Positions 20,359 to 32,995 of a DNA stretch of 64,000 bases are shown one piece after another. A program made the position numbers and the translations under genes. The stretch spans positions 1 to 64,000 of the forward strand of contig CAMCYP010000018.1 in the NCBI GenBank assembly GCA_945885345.1, written 5' to 3'. This stretch comes from Bordetella parapertussis (GTDB lineage: Bacteria; Pseudomonadota; Gammaproteobacteria; Burkholderiales; SG8-41). Under the pieces are notes generated by a model. It saw nothing but the letters and a program-made list of their open reading frames with translations, did no database searches and was not told the DNA's origin. Every line of letters starts with the position of its first letter. The first letter of the stretch is position 1.

Positions 20359-21426
20359 TCAGCCCTGTGCTTCGCGATCCAGCAAGGCACGTTTACGCGC
20401 GACGCCCCAGCGATAGCCGGACAGTCCGCCGTCCGTACGCACTACGCGATGGCAGGGTATTGCCACCGCCAACGCGTTGGCTGCGCAGGCACCGGCTACA
20501 GCACGGACGGATTTAGGCGCACCGATGCGCTGCGCGATTTCGCTATAACTCGCCGTGGTTCCGGCGGGAATTTTTTGCAGGGCCTGCCACACGCGTTGCT
20601 GGAAAGCGGTGCCGCGCACATCCAGTGGCAGGTCCAGCCCCAGCCGGGGTTGTTCGACAAAACCCACCACCTGCGCCACCCAGCGCTCGAAACCGGCGTC
20701 ACCACCGACCAGCTCGGCACGCGGGAAACGCTCCTGCAGATCACGCGCCAGCGCATCGGGGTCATCGCCCATCAGGATGGCGCAGACGCCGCGCGCACTG
20801 GCAGCCACCAGGATTGCGCCCAGTGAGCATTGGCCGATGGCAAACCGTATCGCGGTATCCGCCCCGCCGGTGCGATAACGGGTCGGTGTCATGCCCAGTA
20901 CGGCATTCGATTGTGCGTAAAATCGCGCGCTGGAGTTGTAGCCGGCGCCGTAAATCGCCTCAGTCACGGTGGCACCGCGCGTCAGTCCGGTTTTGACACG
21001 TTGCGCACGATGTGCCGCGGCATAAGCCCTGGGGGTCAGCCCGGTCACCGCCTTGAACACGCGATGCAGATGCCAGAGGCTTAATCCCGCATGTTGCGCA
21101 AGGGCTTCCAGGCTGGGCGCCTGTTCAGCGCGGTCAATCCAGCGGCACAGTTCCGCCACCCGCGCGGTTTGCTGTCCGACGGGCTGATCCGGCTTGCAGC
21201 GTTTGCAGGGCCGGAAACCCGCCTGCTCGGCCGCAACCGCCGTGGCATGGAACACCACATTCTCCGGTCGCGCAGTGCGTGAGGCACAGGACGGGCGACA
21301 GTAGACCCCGGTCGTTTTGACGGAATAAAAAAACCGGCCGTCCGCCGCCGGATCGCGGGCCACCACTGCCGCCCAGCGCGGATCGCCGACAGTTGTTGCT
21401 GTGCGCATTGCAGGTTTACGGGACAT
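20359..21426 (-). CDS. ada: Bifunctional Ada regulator / O6-methylguanine-DNA methyltransferase
   Basis: FFYSVKTTGVYCRPSCASRTARPENVVF; CKRCKPD; HTH AraC region; AVAIPCHRVVRTDGGLSGYRWGVARKRALL. Confidence 0.96.
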   Translation of the reverse strand: MSRKPAMRTATTVGDPRWAAVVARDPAADGRFFYSVKTTGVYCRPSCASRTARPENVVFHATAVAAEQAGFRPCKRCKPDQPVGQQTARVAELCRWIDRAEQAPSLEALAQHAGLSLWHLHRVFKAVTGLTPRAYAAAHRAQRVKTGLTRGATVTEAIYGAGYNSSARFYAQSNAVLGMTPTRYRTGGADTAIRFAIGQCSLGAILVAASARGVCAILMGDDPDALARDLQERFPRAELVGGDAGFERWVAQVVGFVEQPRLGLDLPLDVRGTAFQQRVWQALQKIPAGTTASYSEIAQRIGAPKSVRAVAGACAANALAVAIPCHRVVRTDGGLSGYRWGVARKRALLDREAQG

Positions 21427-21567
21427 GATCTGAGGCCCTTTGGTCTATTTTCAGCTTAATGGGCTGAATTTAGCCAGTGCGGCGACAACACGCACTCCGG
21501 GTCTTGCTGTTGAATTCACCGGGTCAGACGGCCAAACTCACGGGCGACAGCTATTTCAGGGGACAGA

Positions 21568-22749
21568 ATGACCCAACCCATGCAACCAAACCGGCGTCAG
21601 CGGCTCCACCCCGACGTAGTCAGGCTAGGCTTGGTGAGTTTTCTCACCGATCTCAGTTCGGAAATGATTTTTTCGGTATTTGCGATTTTCTTTACTACTG
21701 TGGCCGGCGCTTCCAGCGCGCTACTGGGATTGATCGAGGGCATGGCCGATTTTTCTTCTTCGTCGCTCAATTACCTTGCCGGCTGGCTGTCGGACCGCAG
21801 CGGCCGGCGCAAGTGGCTGGTCATCGGCGGTTACGGATTTTCCACACTGGCAAAACTCATTCTGCTGGTGTCATCGTCTATTGCAGGGCTGAGCATCTTT
21901 CGCGTGATCGAGCGACTGGGCAAAGGTTTTCGCGGGCCACCGCGCGACGCCTGGCTGTCGTCGATTGCTACAAAAGAATCGCGGGGCTACGCGTTTGGCG
22001 TGCACAAAGCGCTCGACAAATCAGGGGCAGTACTCGGGCCGCTGGTCGCCTACGCACTGCTTTCATGGCAGGGAGAATCGGTCAGCACTTACGGCATGCT
22101 GTTTCTGGTGGCCTTCGTGCCGGCGGTAATCAGTGTGGTAGTGCTCACGCGCATTCCGGATCAGGCTGGCACAGCGCATGAACACGAAAGCATACGGCAG
22201 AACTGGCGGCAACTCAGCCCCGGCTTCAAGCGCTTTCTGTTTCCAGCGGGCGTTTTTGCATTGGCTTATTTCAGTCTCGGGTTTCTTTTGCTCAAAGCCC
22301 ATGCTGTTGGTTTCAGCGCGACAGACATCGTGCTGCTCTACGCACTGTTCAATACCACCTGCGTTGTCGTCGCACCGCTGGTAGGAAGGCTCGGCGACAA
22401 GGTGGGGCGCAGCCATATCCTCATGCTGGGCTATGCACTGTATGCCGCGCTCAATCTTTGGCTGGTGGTAGCCAGCACTCGCTGGGAGATGATCGCCGTG
22501 TTCGCGATTTACGGGCTTTTTTACGCCATTGAAGAATCGCAAAGCAAAGCATTCATCGCCGACATCGAACCTGAGCGCCGCGCTACAGCAATGGGCGTCT
22601 ACAACTTCGTCACCGGTGCGCTGTACTTGCCAGCGTCGCTGATGGCCGGGGCGCTATGGGTCTTTGCTCCGAGCCTGGCATTTGGGCTCGCGGCCACACT
22701 GTCGCTGGTAGCCATGATGGTTTTTGCCCGGATGAGGATCGAGCAATAG
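21568..22749 (+). CDS. MFS transporter
   Basis: 12-TM-like; LVSFLTDLSSEMIFSVFAIFFTTVAGASSALLGLIEGMADFSSS...LGKGFRGPPRDAWLSS. Confidence 0.92.
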   Translation: MTQPMQPNRRQRLHPDVVRLGLVSFLTDLSSEMIFSVFAIFFTTVAGASSALLGLIEGMADFSSSSLNYLAGWLSDRSGRRKWLVIGGYGFSTLAKLILLVSSSIAGLSIFRVIERLGKGFRGPPRDAWLSSIATKESRGYAFGVHKALDKSGAVLGPLVAYALLSWQGESVSTYGMLFLVAFVPAVISVVVLTRIPDQAGTAHEHESIRQNWRQLSPGFKRFLFPAGVFALAYFSLGFLLLKAHAVGFSATDIVLLYALFNTTCVVVAPLVGRLGDKVGRSHILMLGYALYAALNLWLVVASTRWEMIAVFAIYGLFYAIEESQSKAFIADIEPERRATAMGVYNFVTGALYLPASLMAGALWVFAPSLAFGLAATLSLVAMMVFARMRIEQ

Positions 22750-22795
22750 CAACTTGCCGGTGTGCTCTGGTCGTAACCCACTTGGGGAAGATCTC

Positions 22796-22850
22796 ATCCT
22801 CCTCCACTCCACCAAAATACAAAAGCCGCCCTGCGGCGGCTTTTGTATTT

Positions 22851-22869
<19 letters not shown>
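22796..22869. repeat. 74-bp near-perfect palindrome (35-bp arms, 4-nt loop) including tRNA-Ala 3' end; probable bidirectional terminator core
   Basis: ATCCTCCTCCACTCCACCAAAATACAAAAGCCGCC-CTGC-GGCGGCTTTTGTATTTTGGTGGAGTGGAGGAGGAT. Confidence 0.95.
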
Positions 22870-22926
<57 letters not shown>

Positions 22927-23021
22927 GAAAAGAGGGCGGATTCTACCCGCTCGGCGGGCACGCGGCAAATCGCCGGCAGCGGCGGCTATAATCGATCAAA
23001 ACATCACCCCCGGAAATCATT

Positions 23022-23801
23022 TTGGACATCAACCCTCCCTACGGCTACCAGGAAATCGTTCCGCTGGCGAAAACCCACAAGGTTCTGCTGCCGGCTGAAC
23101 GCAGGCTACCGGTGCTGTTCCGCAAGCTGACGGCACTGCCGCTGTCCTTCACCGAATTTGCACCGGCCGTCCATGATTACCCGATCGCCTTCATTTCGGG
23201 CGATGCCGGCAGCAGTTTCGTCGCCATGGCCATCCTCGGTCTCGAAGCACAGCAGAATCTGTTTGTCGTCAATGACGATATCTGGGACGCCGGGGTCTAC
23301 CTGCCGGCCTATGTGCGGCGTTATCCGTTCTGCATGACCCGCGTCACTGTCGACGGACTGGAACAATCGGAACGTATCGCCTGCGTCGAAAAACGTGCGG
23401 TAAACGCCAAGGGCGAAGCGCTCTATGACAGCAAGGGTGAACCGCTGCCGGTGTGGGATCACCTGCGCAAACTGCTGTTTGAATTCGAAGCCGACCTCGC
23501 ACGCACCGAGGAACTGTGCCGGAAACTGCATGAGCTGCGCTTGCTGGAAACGTTTACCGCGCAGGTCGCACCACAGAATGAGGCGCCGATCGCGCTGACC
23601 GGCATGTACCGGGTTTCCGAAGAAAAACTGCAGGCCCTGCCGGCCGGCACATTGCAGGAACTCGCCCGCAACGGCATGCTGTCACGGGTATATGCGCACC
23701 TGCTGTCGCTGGACAATTTCCAGCGCCTGCTTGACCGCCGCGCGAAGCTGCACACACGCGAAAAACCGGCGCGCCGGGTTGATCCGAAAAAATTGAATTA
23801 G
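23022..23801 (+). CDS. SapC family protein
   Basis: [53 protein letters not shown]...[22 protein letters not shown]. Confidence 0.9.
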   Translation: MDINPPYGYQEIVPLAKTHKVLLPAERRLPVLFRKLTALPLSFTEFAPAVHDYPIAFISGDAGSSFVAMAILGLEAQQNLFVVNDDIWDAGVYLPAYVRRYPFCMTRVTVDGLEQSERIACVEKRAVNAKGEALYDSKGEPLPVWDHLRKLLFEFEADLARTEELCRKLHELRLLETFTAQVAPQNEAPIALTGMYRVSEEKLQALPAGTLQELARNGMLSRVYAHLLSLDNFQRLLDRRAKLHTREKPARRVDPKKLN

Positions 23802-23819
23802 CAGTTCACTGACAAACGC

Positions 23820-24602
23820 TCAGCGCGGCCGCGTATACGCCCAGGCCAGCAAACCGATTCCGGCCACGATCATCGGCAGCGACAACCACTGCCCCATCGA
23901 AAACCCCAGCGCCAGCAAACCGAGGAACCCGTCGGGTTCCCGCGTGAATTCGACGCTGAAACGGAACACACCGTAACCGATCAGGAACAGTGCCGACGCC
24001 GCGCCACGCGGTCGCGGTTTCCGTGTAAACAACCACAGGATCACGAACAGCAGGATGCCTTCGAGCGCAAACTCGTAGAGCTGTGACGGATGGCGCGCCA
24101 TGCGATCGACATGGGGAAACACCATCGCCCACGGCACATCGGCCGGCCGGCCCCACAATTCGGCGTTGATGAAATTGCCCATGCGCCCGGCCGCCAGCCC
24201 CAGCGGCACCAGCGGCGCGATGAAATCGGTGATCTGCAGCCAGTTCCGCCGGCGGCTGCGGGCAAACCAGATCATTGCAATGACCACGCCGAGAAACCCG
24301 CCGTGGAAGGACATGCCGCCCTCCCACACGTAAAACACTTTCCACGGCGCGGCCAGATAATCGCCGAACTTGTAAAACAGCACGTAGCCCAGCCGCCCGC
24401 CGAGGATGGTGCCGAGGATGCCGTAGAACAACACATCGTCCAGATCGTTGCGGGTCCACACGCCGCCCGGATTGCGGTCGATGCGATAACGGCCAAACAG
24501 CCAGATCAGTGCGAAACCAAGCAGGTACATCAGGCCGTACCAGCGCAGTGCCAGCGGTCCAAGTTGCAGTGCCACGGGATCGAATTGGGGATGTACGAAC
24601 AT
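23820..24602 (-). CDS. lgt: Prolipoprotein diacylglyceryl transferase
   Basis: [80 protein letters not shown]. Confidence 0.97.
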   Translation of the reverse strand: MFVHPQFDPVALQLGPLALRWYGLMYLLGFALIWLFGRYRIDRNPGGVWTRNDLDDVLFYGILGTILGGRLGYVLFYKFGDYLAAPWKVFYVWEGGMSFHGGFLGVVIAMIWFARSRRRNWLQITDFIAPLVPLGLAAGRMGNFINAELWGRPADVPWAMVFPHVDRMARHPSQLYEFALEGILLFVILWLFTRKPRPRGAASALFLIGYGVFRFSVEFTREPDGFLGLLALGFSMGQWLSLPMIVAGIGLLAWAYTRPR

Positions 24603-24701
24603 GGTAGAGGGCGGGAGATGCGATAAAATGTCCTGCTTATTATACGTGTCCCGCCGCGGCAGCCATCGTTGCATGACCCGCCGGCTTATTGGAGAACAAC
24701 C

Positions 24702-26375
24702 ATGCCGCTGAACAAACGCAGCCACCTGATCACCGCCGGCGTCGCGCGCGCCCCCAATCGCGCCATGTTGCGCGCCGTGGGTTTCGGCGACCGCGATTTC
24801 GACAAACCCATTGTCGGCGTCGCCAATGGCCACTCGACGATGAATCCCTGCAACGCCGGCATCCAGCCGCTGGTCGACCGCGCCATTGCCGCACTGCATG
24901 ACGCTGGCGCAATGCCGCAGGTGTTCGGCGTGCCGACCGTCACCGACGGCATCGGCATGGGCACCGAGGCGATGAAATATTCGCTGGTGTCGCGCGAAGT
25001 GATTGCCGACTGCATCGAAACTGCGGTCAACGGCCAGGCCATGGACGGCGTGCTGGTGTGCGGCGGCTGCGACAAAAACATGCCCGGCGGCATGATCGCG
25101 ATGCTGCGCATGAACGTGCCCGGCATTTACGTATATGCCGGCACCATCAAGCCCGGTAAGTGGAAGGGCCAGGACCTGACGGTGGTCAGCGCCTTCGAAG
25201 CCGTCGGTGCCTACGGCGCCGGCAAGATGAGCGACGAGGATTTTCTCGGTATCGAGAAAAATGCCTGCCCTTCGGTCGGCGCCTGCGGCGGCATGTTCAC
25301 CGCCAACACCATGTCGTCGTCGTTTGAAGCGCTGGGCATGAGCGTGCTGGGCTCATCGCAGATGGCCTCGCCGGATCCGGAAAAGGCCGACTCCGCCGCG
25401 CAATCCGCGCTGGTCCTGATCAATGCCATCAAGCAGGACATCAAGCCGCGCGATATCGTCACCCGCAAATCGATTGAAAATGCGGTGGCGCTGATCATGG
25501 CCACCGGTGGTTCTACCAACGCGGTGCTGCATTACCTGGCGATTGCCCATGCCGCGCAGGTGAAATGGACCATCGACGATTTCGAGCGCGTACGCCGCAA
25601 GGTGCCGGTGCTGTGCGACCTGAAACCTTCCGGCCGTTATGTCGCAGTGGATTTCCACCGCGCTGGTGGCGTACCGCAGGTGCTGAAAATGCTATTGAAG
25701 CAGGGCCTGCTGCACGGCGACTGCATGACCATCACCGGTCGCACCATGGCGCAGGAACTGAAAAACGTGCCGGACGCGCCGCGCGCCGACCAGGACGTGA
25801 TCCGCCCGTGGTCGAACCCGATGTACAAGCAGGGCCATCTCGCCATTCTCAAAGGCAACCTGGCACCCGAAGGCTGCGTCGCCAAGATCACAGGTTTGAA
25901 ATCACCGAAAATCACCGGGCCCGCACGGGTGTTCGACTCGGAAGCCGCCTCGATGAAAGCCATCATGGCGAAAAAAATCAAGGCTGGTGACGTGGTGGTC
26001 ATCCGCTACGAAGGACCGAAGGGCGGCCCGGGCATGCAGGAAATGCTCGCGCCCACCGGCGCGCTGACCGGCCAGGGACTCGGCGAATCCGTCGGCCTGA
26101 TCACCGATGGCCGTTTCTCCGGCGGTACCTGGGGCATGGTCGTCGGCCACGTCGCACCGGAAGCCTTCGAAGGCGGCCCGATCGCGCTGATCAAGGAAGG
26201 CGATTCGATCACCATCGATGCACACAAACTGCTGATCCAGCTGAACATTTCTGCGAAGGAATTCGCGGCGCGCAAAAAGAAATGGAAACAGCCGAAACCG
26301 CGTTACACGCGTGGCGCGCTGGCCAAGTTCGCGCGACTGGTATCGACCGCAAGCAAGGGCGCGGTCACCGACTGA
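24702..26375 (+). CDS. ilvD: Dihydroxy-acid dehydratase
   Basis: [69 protein letters not shown]. Confidence 0.97.
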   Translation: MPLNKRSHLITAGVARAPNRAMLRAVGFGDRDFDKPIVGVANGHSTMNPCNAGIQPLVDRAIAALHDAGAMPQVFGVPTVTDGIGMGTEAMKYSLVSREVIADCIETAVNGQAMDGVLVCGGCDKNMPGGMIAMLRMNVPGIYVYAGTIKPGKWKGQDLTVVSAFEAVGAYGAGKMSDEDFLGIEKNACPSVGACGGMFTANTMSSSFEALGMSVLGSSQMASPDPEKADSAAQSALVLINAIKQDIKPRDIVTRKSIENAVALIMATGGSTNAVLHYLAIAHAAQVKWTIDDFERVRRKVPVLCDLKPSGRYVAVDFHRAGGVPQVLKMLLKQGLLHGDCMTITGRTMAQELKNVPDAPRADQDVIRPWSNPMYKQGHLAILKGNLAPEGCVAKITGLKSPKITGPARVFDSEAASMKAIMAKKIKAGDVVVIRYEGPKGGPGMQEMLAPTGALTGQGLGESVGLITDGRFSGGTWGMVVGHVAPEAFEGGPIALIKEGDSITIDAHKLLIQLNISAKEFAARKKKWKQPKPRYTRGALAKFARLVSTASKGAVTD

Positions 26376-26397
26376 CCCTCAAGATGAAGCTGCGGAC

Positions 26398-27627
26398 ATG
26401 AACACCCGTCATCGTCCGCAACTGCGGCGGGTATTGTCGCTGCCCCTGATCACGTTTTATGGTCTGGGCACCATCCTCGGCGCAGGTATTTATGTACTGA
26501 TCGGCAAAATTGCCGGCATCGCGGGCTTGTATGCGCCGCTCGCATTCCTGATTGCCGCCGCGGTTGCCGCTCTCACCGGTTTTTCCTACGCCGAGCTGAC
26601 CTCCCGTTATCCGCGCGCCGGTGGCGAATCCATTTATGTCCAGCAAGGGTTCGGTGTCCGTATGCTATCCACGCTCGTCGGATTGCTGGTCGCCACCGCC
26701 GGCCTGGTGTCGGCCGCGACCATCACCCACGGTTTCGTCGGCTATCTGAGTGTTTTTATCGAGTTGCCGGCAACACCGGTCATCTTTGCCGTGGTGCTGG
26801 TACTGGGTGGTCTTGCCATCTGGGGCATCCTCGAGTCGGCATGGGCTGCAGCCATTGCGACCATGATCGAAATTTCAGGTCTGCTGCTGATCATCGCTGT
26901 GGCTTCGCCAAGCCTGGCAACCCTGTCTGCGCGCTGGCCTGAACTGCTGCCTTCCGCCGATGCTGCCGCCTGGTCGGGCATCATGCTCGGTGCTTTTCTT
27001 GCGTTTTATGCCTTTATCGGCTTTGAAGACATGGCCAATGTCGCCGAAGAAGTGCAAGACGCGGCGCGCAATCTGCCGCGGGCTATCCTGTTCTCGCTGG
27101 CGCTGGCCACCTTGCTCTATTTGCTGGTCGCGCTGGTGGCGGTATTGTCGCTGCCGCCGGCACAACTCGCCGCCAGCGCCGCGCCACTGGCACTGATTTT
27201 CGAACACAGCACCGGATATCCGCCGACACTGATTGCCGCAATCAGCCTGTTCGCTGTCGTCAATGGCGCGCTGATCCAGATCATCATGGCATCGCGCATG
27301 CTCTACGGCATGAGCGCAGCAGGCTGGCTGCCGGGTGTGCTCGCGCAGATAAGCCCGCGTACCGGCACACCGGTTGTCGCCACCGTGATTGCCGCATCAG
27401 GCGTCCTGTTGTTTGCGCTGGCGCTGCCGCTCGCCACCCTGGCCAAGGCCACCAGCACCATCGTGCTGGTGGTTTTTGCGCTGGTCAATCTTGCGTTGAT
27501 CAAGATCAAGCGCCGTGATCCGGCGCCGTCCGGTGCGCGGGTGTACGCCGGATGGATCCCCTGGGGAGGATTGTTCCTGTCGCTGGTGCTGCTCTTTTTC
27601 CACCTCGTCATCACCATCCTTGGCTGA
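26398..27627 (+). CDS. APC family amino acid permease
   Basis: LSLPLITFYGLGTILGAGIYVLIGKIAG; FSYAELTSRYPRAGGESIYVQ; FYAFIGFEDMANVAEEVQDAARNLPRAI. Confidence 0.93.
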   Translation: MNTRHRPQLRRVLSLPLITFYGLGTILGAGIYVLIGKIAGIAGLYAPLAFLIAAAVAALTGFSYAELTSRYPRAGGESIYVQQGFGVRMLSTLVGLLVATAGLVSAATITHGFVGYLSVFIELPATPVIFAVVLVLGGLAIWGILESAWAAAIATMIEISGLLLIIAVASPSLATLSARWPELLPSADAAAWSGIMLGAFLAFYAFIGFEDMANVAEEVQDAARNLPRAILFSLALATLLYLLVALVAVLSLPPAQLAASAAPLALIFEHSTGYPPTLIAAISLFAVVNGALIQIIMASRMLYGMSAAGWLPGVLAQISPRTGTPVVATVIAASGVLLFALALPLATLAKATSTIVLVVFALVNLALIKIKRRDPAPSGARVYAGWIPWGGLFLSLVLLFFHLVITILG

Positions 27628-27736
27628 CGCCACGCAACCTGTTCGTGTACTGGACGAACGCCACCCGCATTCGGCGAATCCAATCGGCATCGGCTACAAT
27701 CCAGACTTGTTCTGCACTGACCTCCAAGGAGCTTTG

Positions 27737-28045
27737 ATGAAGTTTTTATTTGCGGTGCTTTTCGCCCTCGGTGTATTGGCTGCCGGCAACGCCGCGGCAT
27801 CGGAAAAACTCGCCCAGTCCAGCGGCTGCATGACCTGCCACTCGATCGACCGCAAGGTCATCGGCCCCGGTTACAAGGATATCGCCGCCAAGTACCGCAA
27901 TGACAAAGGCGCTGCAGCCAACCTGGTGAAAAAAGTGAAAGCCGGCGGTTCCGGCGTCTGGGGTTCCACTGCGATGCCGCCGAACGCGCACGTCAAGGAA
28001 GACGACATCAAGACCCTCGTCACCTGGATCCTGACGCTCAAATAG
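27737..28045 (+). CDS. Class I cytochrome c (c551/c552-like), periplasmic
   Basis: Signal peptide; SSGCMTCHSIDRKVIGPGYKDIAAKY; STAMPPNAHVKEDDIKTLVTWILTL. Confidence 0.94.
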   Translation: MKFLFAVLFALGVLAAGNAAASEKLAQSSGCMTCHSIDRKVIGPGYKDIAAKYRNDKGAAANLVKKVKAGGSGVWGSTAMPPNAHVKEDDIKTLVTWILTLK

Positions 28046-28063
28046 CAACCTCGGATGATTCGC

Positions 28064-28091
28064 AAAAAAGCCGGCCTGCGCCGGCTTTTTT
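28064..28091 (+). terminator. Rho-independent terminator
   Basis: AAAAAAGCCGGC-CTGC-GCCGGCTTTTTT, 18 bp after cytochrome c stop. Confidence 0.93.
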
Positions 28092-28242
28092 GTTACCCGG
28101 CATTCCGCGGGCTGAAATTGACATTGCACCGCCCCCCCCGGATAATCAATAAATCTCTTTCAGTAACAACAAGTTAATACGAAATCCGTCACCTGTTGCA
28201 AACCGGGATTGTTCGCCGCACCGACCTCACATTGGAGCCATC

Positions 28243-29475
28243 ATGCACATGCACACACTGCGCCACGTCACCGCGGCACTGATTGCCGCCGTACTGATGA
28301 CTGCCTGTGGCAAGGAAGCACCGCCACCTGCGCCCAAGGTTGAAGCTCCGAAAGCCCCGGAAGTGATGACCGTAAAAATCGGCTCAGCCTCGCCGCTGAC
28401 CGGCCCGCAGGCGCACATCGGCATCGACATCCGCAACGGCGTACAGCTGGCCATTGAGGATCTCAACGCCAAAGGTGTCGAGATCGGCGGCAAAAAAGTG
28501 AAGTTTGAACTGGTGTCCGAGGACGACGAAGCCAACCCGACCAAGGCCACCACGGTCGCGCAGAAGCTGGTCGACGCCAAGGTTGCCGCAGTGGTCGGCC
28601 ACTTCAATTCGGGCGCATCGATTCCAGCGTCCAAAGTCTACGCCGATGCTGGCATACCGCAGATTTCGCCTTCTTCAACCAATCCGGATTACACGCTGAA
28701 GGGATTCAAGACCACGTTCCGCGTGGTCGCGCATGACGGCCAGCAGGGCCCGACCCTCGCCCGATTCGCGGTCGGCAATCTGAAAGCAAAAAACATCGCC
28801 ATCATTGATGACAGCACCGCCTACGGCCAGGGTCTCGCAGACAATTTCGAAAGCACCGTCAAAACCCTGGGTGCAAAAATCATTGCCCGCGAACATACCA
28901 CCGACAAGGACACCGACTTCAAGGCGATCCTGACCAAAATCAAGGGCAAAAAACCCGACCTGATCATGTTCGGCGGCATTGACCCCCAGGCCGCGCCGAT
29001 GATCAAGCAGATGAAGGAACTCGGCATCAAAGCCAGGTTCATTGGTGGTGACGGCATGCAAACGCCCAATTTCATCAAGCTCGCCGGCGACGCCTCCGAC
29101 GGCGCGATGGCTTCGATCCCCGGACTGCCCAAGGATCAGATGCCCGGCGGCAAGGAATTTCTCGAAAAGTACAAGGCCAAGTTCAACCAGGAAGTCGAGT
29201 TGTTCGCACCCATGGGTTATGACGCCGTGTTTGTTTTCGTCGAAGCCATGAAACGCGCCGGCTCCGCCGACCCTGCAAAATTCCTTCCGGAAATCGGCAA
29301 AACCGATTACCAGGGCGTCATCGGCCCGATTGCGTTTGACGATAAGGGCGACCTGAAAAACGGCCCGATCACCATTTATGTGGTCAAGGGCGGCAAATGG
29401 GAGCCACTGGAAGTGGTCAAACCCGAAGTTACAGCAGCAGCCCCGGCGGCAGAATCCGCGACCGAAAAAAAATAA
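28243..29475 (+). CDS. livK: Branched-chain amino acid ABC transporter substrate-binding lipoprotein
   Basis: VTAALIAAVLMTACGKEAPP (lipobox); VKIGSASPLTGPQAHIGIDIRNGVQLAIEDLNAKG...AAVVGHFNSGASIPASKVYADAGIPQISPSSTNP. Confidence 0.94.
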   Translation: MHMHTLRHVTAALIAAVLMTACGKEAPPPAPKVEAPKAPEVMTVKIGSASPLTGPQAHIGIDIRNGVQLAIEDLNAKGVEIGGKKVKFELVSEDDEANPTKATTVAQKLVDAKVAAVVGHFNSGASIPASKVYADAGIPQISPSSTNPDYTLKGFKTTFRVVAHDGQQGPTLARFAVGNLKAKNIAIIDDSTAYGQGLADNFESTVKTLGAKIIAREHTTDKDTDFKAILTKIKGKKPDLIMFGGIDPQAAPMIKQMKELGIKARFIGGDGMQTPNFIKLAGDASDGAMASIPGLPKDQMPGGKEFLEKYKAKFNQEVELFAPMGYDAVFVFVEAMKRAGSADPAKFLPEIGKTDYQGVIGPIAFDDKGDLKNGPITIYVVKGGKWEPLEVVKPEVTAAAPAAESATEKK

Positions 29476-29486
29476 GCAGCGATAAC

Positions 29487-29524
29487 AGACGACAACGGCA
29501 CCCTCCAGGGTGCCGTTGTCGTCT
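29487..29524 (+). promoter_or_regulatory. 18-bp perfect stem hairpin in livK-livH intergenic region
   Basis: AGACGACAACGGCACCCT-CC-AGGGTGCCGTTGTCGTCT; no U-tract. Confidence 0.85.
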
Positions 29525-29540
29525 ATAGAACCTGTTAACC

Positions 29541-30460
29541 ATGGAAATTTTCGCCCAACAAATCATCAACGGTCTGGTGCTGGGCAGCATCTACGCGTTG
29601 GTCGCGCTGGGCTACACCATGGTCTACGGCATCCTCGGGCTGATCAATTTCGCCCATGGCGACATCACCATGATCGGTGCACTGGTGTCGCTGACCCTGA
29701 TCCAGTTGCTGGCCGCGGCCGGCTTGCCGGCGCCGGTGATACTGCTGCTCGCCGGCGGCGGCGCGGTCATGGTCTGCGCGATTCTCGGCCTGTCGATTGA
29801 ACGCATCGCCTACCGGCCGCTGCGCCGTGCACCAAGGCTGGCGCCGCTGATCACTGCGATCGGCGTGTCGATACTGCTGCAGTATTCCGCAGCATTGATC
29901 TGGGGCAAACAGTACATCGCCCTGCCGGAGATCATCGACCCCACGCAGTTCACCATCTTCGGCGCGCAACTGACCAGCCTGCAGGCGGCGATATTCCTGC
30001 TGGCCTGCCTGATCATGGTGAGCCTGCTGTGGTTCATCAACACCAGCCGCATGGGTCGTGCGATGCGTGCCACAGAACAGAATCCCGACGTCGCCGGACT
30101 GATGGGCGTCAACACCAACACGGTGATTGCCTTCACCTTCGTGCTCGGTTCAGCCATCGGCGCCATCGCCGGGCTGATGGTCGTGCTCTATTACGGGCTG
30201 GGCCATTACTTCATGGGCTTCATGCTCGGACTGAAAGCATTCACCGCTGCCGTACTCGGCGGCATCGGCAACGTCGGCGGCGCAGTGCTGGGCGGACTGC
30301 TGCTCGGTGTCATCGAAAGTCTGGCCTCAGGTTACATCGGAGACCTGACGGGTGGTGTACTCGGCAGCAACTATCGCGACATTTTCGCGTTTCTGGTGCT
30401 GGTACTGGTGCTGGTTCTGCGACCGGCCGGACTGCTCGGGCACCAGGGCGGAGACCGCGT

Positions 30461-30464
<4 letters not shown>
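29541..30464 (+). CDS. livH: Branched-chain amino acid ABC transporter permease
   Basis: QQIINGLVLGSIYALVALGYTMVYGILGLINFAHGDITMIGA. Confidence 0.96.
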
Positions 30465-31508
<1,044 letters not shown>

Positions 31509-31522
<14 letters not shown>

Positions 31523-32285
31523 GACCCTGCTGTCCGCCACCGGTATCAGCAAACGTTTCGGTGGCCTGACCGCACTGAGCGAAGTGTCGATCAGCGTGCG
31601 CCGCGGCGAAATTTTCGGCTTGATCGGCCCCAACGGCGCGGGCAAAACCACGCTGTTCAATGTGCTGACGGGCCTTTATGCCGCCGATGCCGGCGAGCTG
31701 GTTTTCGACGGGTGGCCCTTCGCCGGCAGCAAACCGCATCAAGTGGCGCAACATGGCATCGCGCGCACCTTCCAGAACATCCGCCTGTTCGGCGGCATGA
31801 CCGCGCTGGAAAACGTCATGGTCGGACGCCACGTACGCACGCGGACCGGCGTGCTCGGGGCGGTTCTGCGCACGCATGGCGCCGCCATCGAAGAACGCGC
31901 AATCACACAGCGCGCCCGTGAACTGCTGGACTATTGCGGGCTTGCGGCGCGCGCCGGAGACCTCGCGCGCGACCTGCCCTATGGCGACCAACGGCGGCTT
32001 GAGATTGCCCGGGCACTGGCCACCGATCCCAAACTGCTGGCCCTCGACGAACCGGCCGCCGGCATGAATGCCACTGAAACCGGCACGCTGCGCAAACTGC
32101 TGGAACGAACCGTCGCCGACGGCACCACGCTGCTGCTCATCGAGCACGACATGAAACTGGTGATGGGTCTGTCGCATCGTGTGGCAGTGCTCGACTACGG
32201 CGAAAAAATTGCGGAAGGCGAGCCCGCCGTGGTGCAACGCGATCCCAAAGTCATCGCTGCCTATCTCGGTGGCACCCTCGCATGA
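31509..32285 (+). CDS. livG: Branched-chain amino acid ABC transporter ATP-binding protein
   Basis: [54 protein letters not shown]. Confidence 0.95.
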
Positions 32286-32995
32286 ACGCCATGTTGACCG
32301 TGCATCAGCTTGAGGTGTCCTACGGCGGCATCAAGGCGGTCAAAGGCATCGACATCATCGTCCGTCATGGCGAACTGGTGGCGCTGATCGGAGCCAATGG
32401 CGCAGGCAAAAGCAGCACGCTGAAAGCCCTCTCCGGCCTGCTCAGGCCCAGCGCCGGACGCATCGACTACGACGGTGCCGAGATCACCGGAAAACCGGCG
32501 TATCATCTGGTGCGGCGCGGTCTGGCCATGGTGCCCGAGGGGCGCGGTGTATTTCCCCGGCTTACGGTTGCGGAAAACCTGGCGATGGGCGCTTACATAC
32601 ATGACGACAAAGCTGCCATTGCGCGTGATTTTGAACGTGCTTATGCGTTGTTTCCGCGACTGGCGGAACGCCGTACTCAATATGCCGGCACATTGTCCGG
32701 CGGTGAACAGCAGATGCTCGCCATGGCGCGCGCGCTGATGTGCCGGCCCCGGCTGCTGCTGCTCGACGAGCCGAGCATGGGGCTGGCGCCTTTGATGGTG
32801 CAGAAAATTTTTGAAACCGTGCGTGCAGTTGCCGCGGAAGGCGTGACCATGCTGCTGGTCGAGCAAAATGCAAAATTGGCACTGGAAACCTGTAACCGCG
32901 GATATGTCATGGAAAGCGGCACCATCGTGCTCGCCGACAATGCGAAGACCCTGTTGTCCAGCCCACAAGTGAGGCAAGCGTATCTTGGAGAATAA
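32282..32995 (+). CDS. livF: Branched-chain amino acid ABC transporter ATP-binding protein
   Basis: LIGANGAGKSSTLKALSGLL; VPEGRGVFPRLTVAENLAMGAY; LSGGEQQMLAMARALMCRPRLLLLDEPSMGLAP. Confidence 0.95.
   Translation: MNAMLTVHQLEVSYGGIKAVKGIDIIVRHGELVALIGANGAGKSSTLKALSGLLRPSAGRIDYDGAEITGKPAYHLVRRGLAMVPEGRGVFPRLTVAENLAMGAYIHDDKAAIARDFERAYALFPRLAERRTQYAGTLSGGEQQMLAMARALMCRPRLLLLDEPSMGLAPLMVQKIFETVRAVAAEGVTMLLVEQNAKLALETCNRGYVMESGTIVLADNAKTLLSSPQVRQAYLGE

Noticed and set aside
28064-28091. Shared CTGC loop between the cytochrome c terminator and the tRNA-Ala palindrome
   Set aside because: A 4-nt shared loop in GC-rich terminator stems is expected by chance or by stable tetraloop preference.
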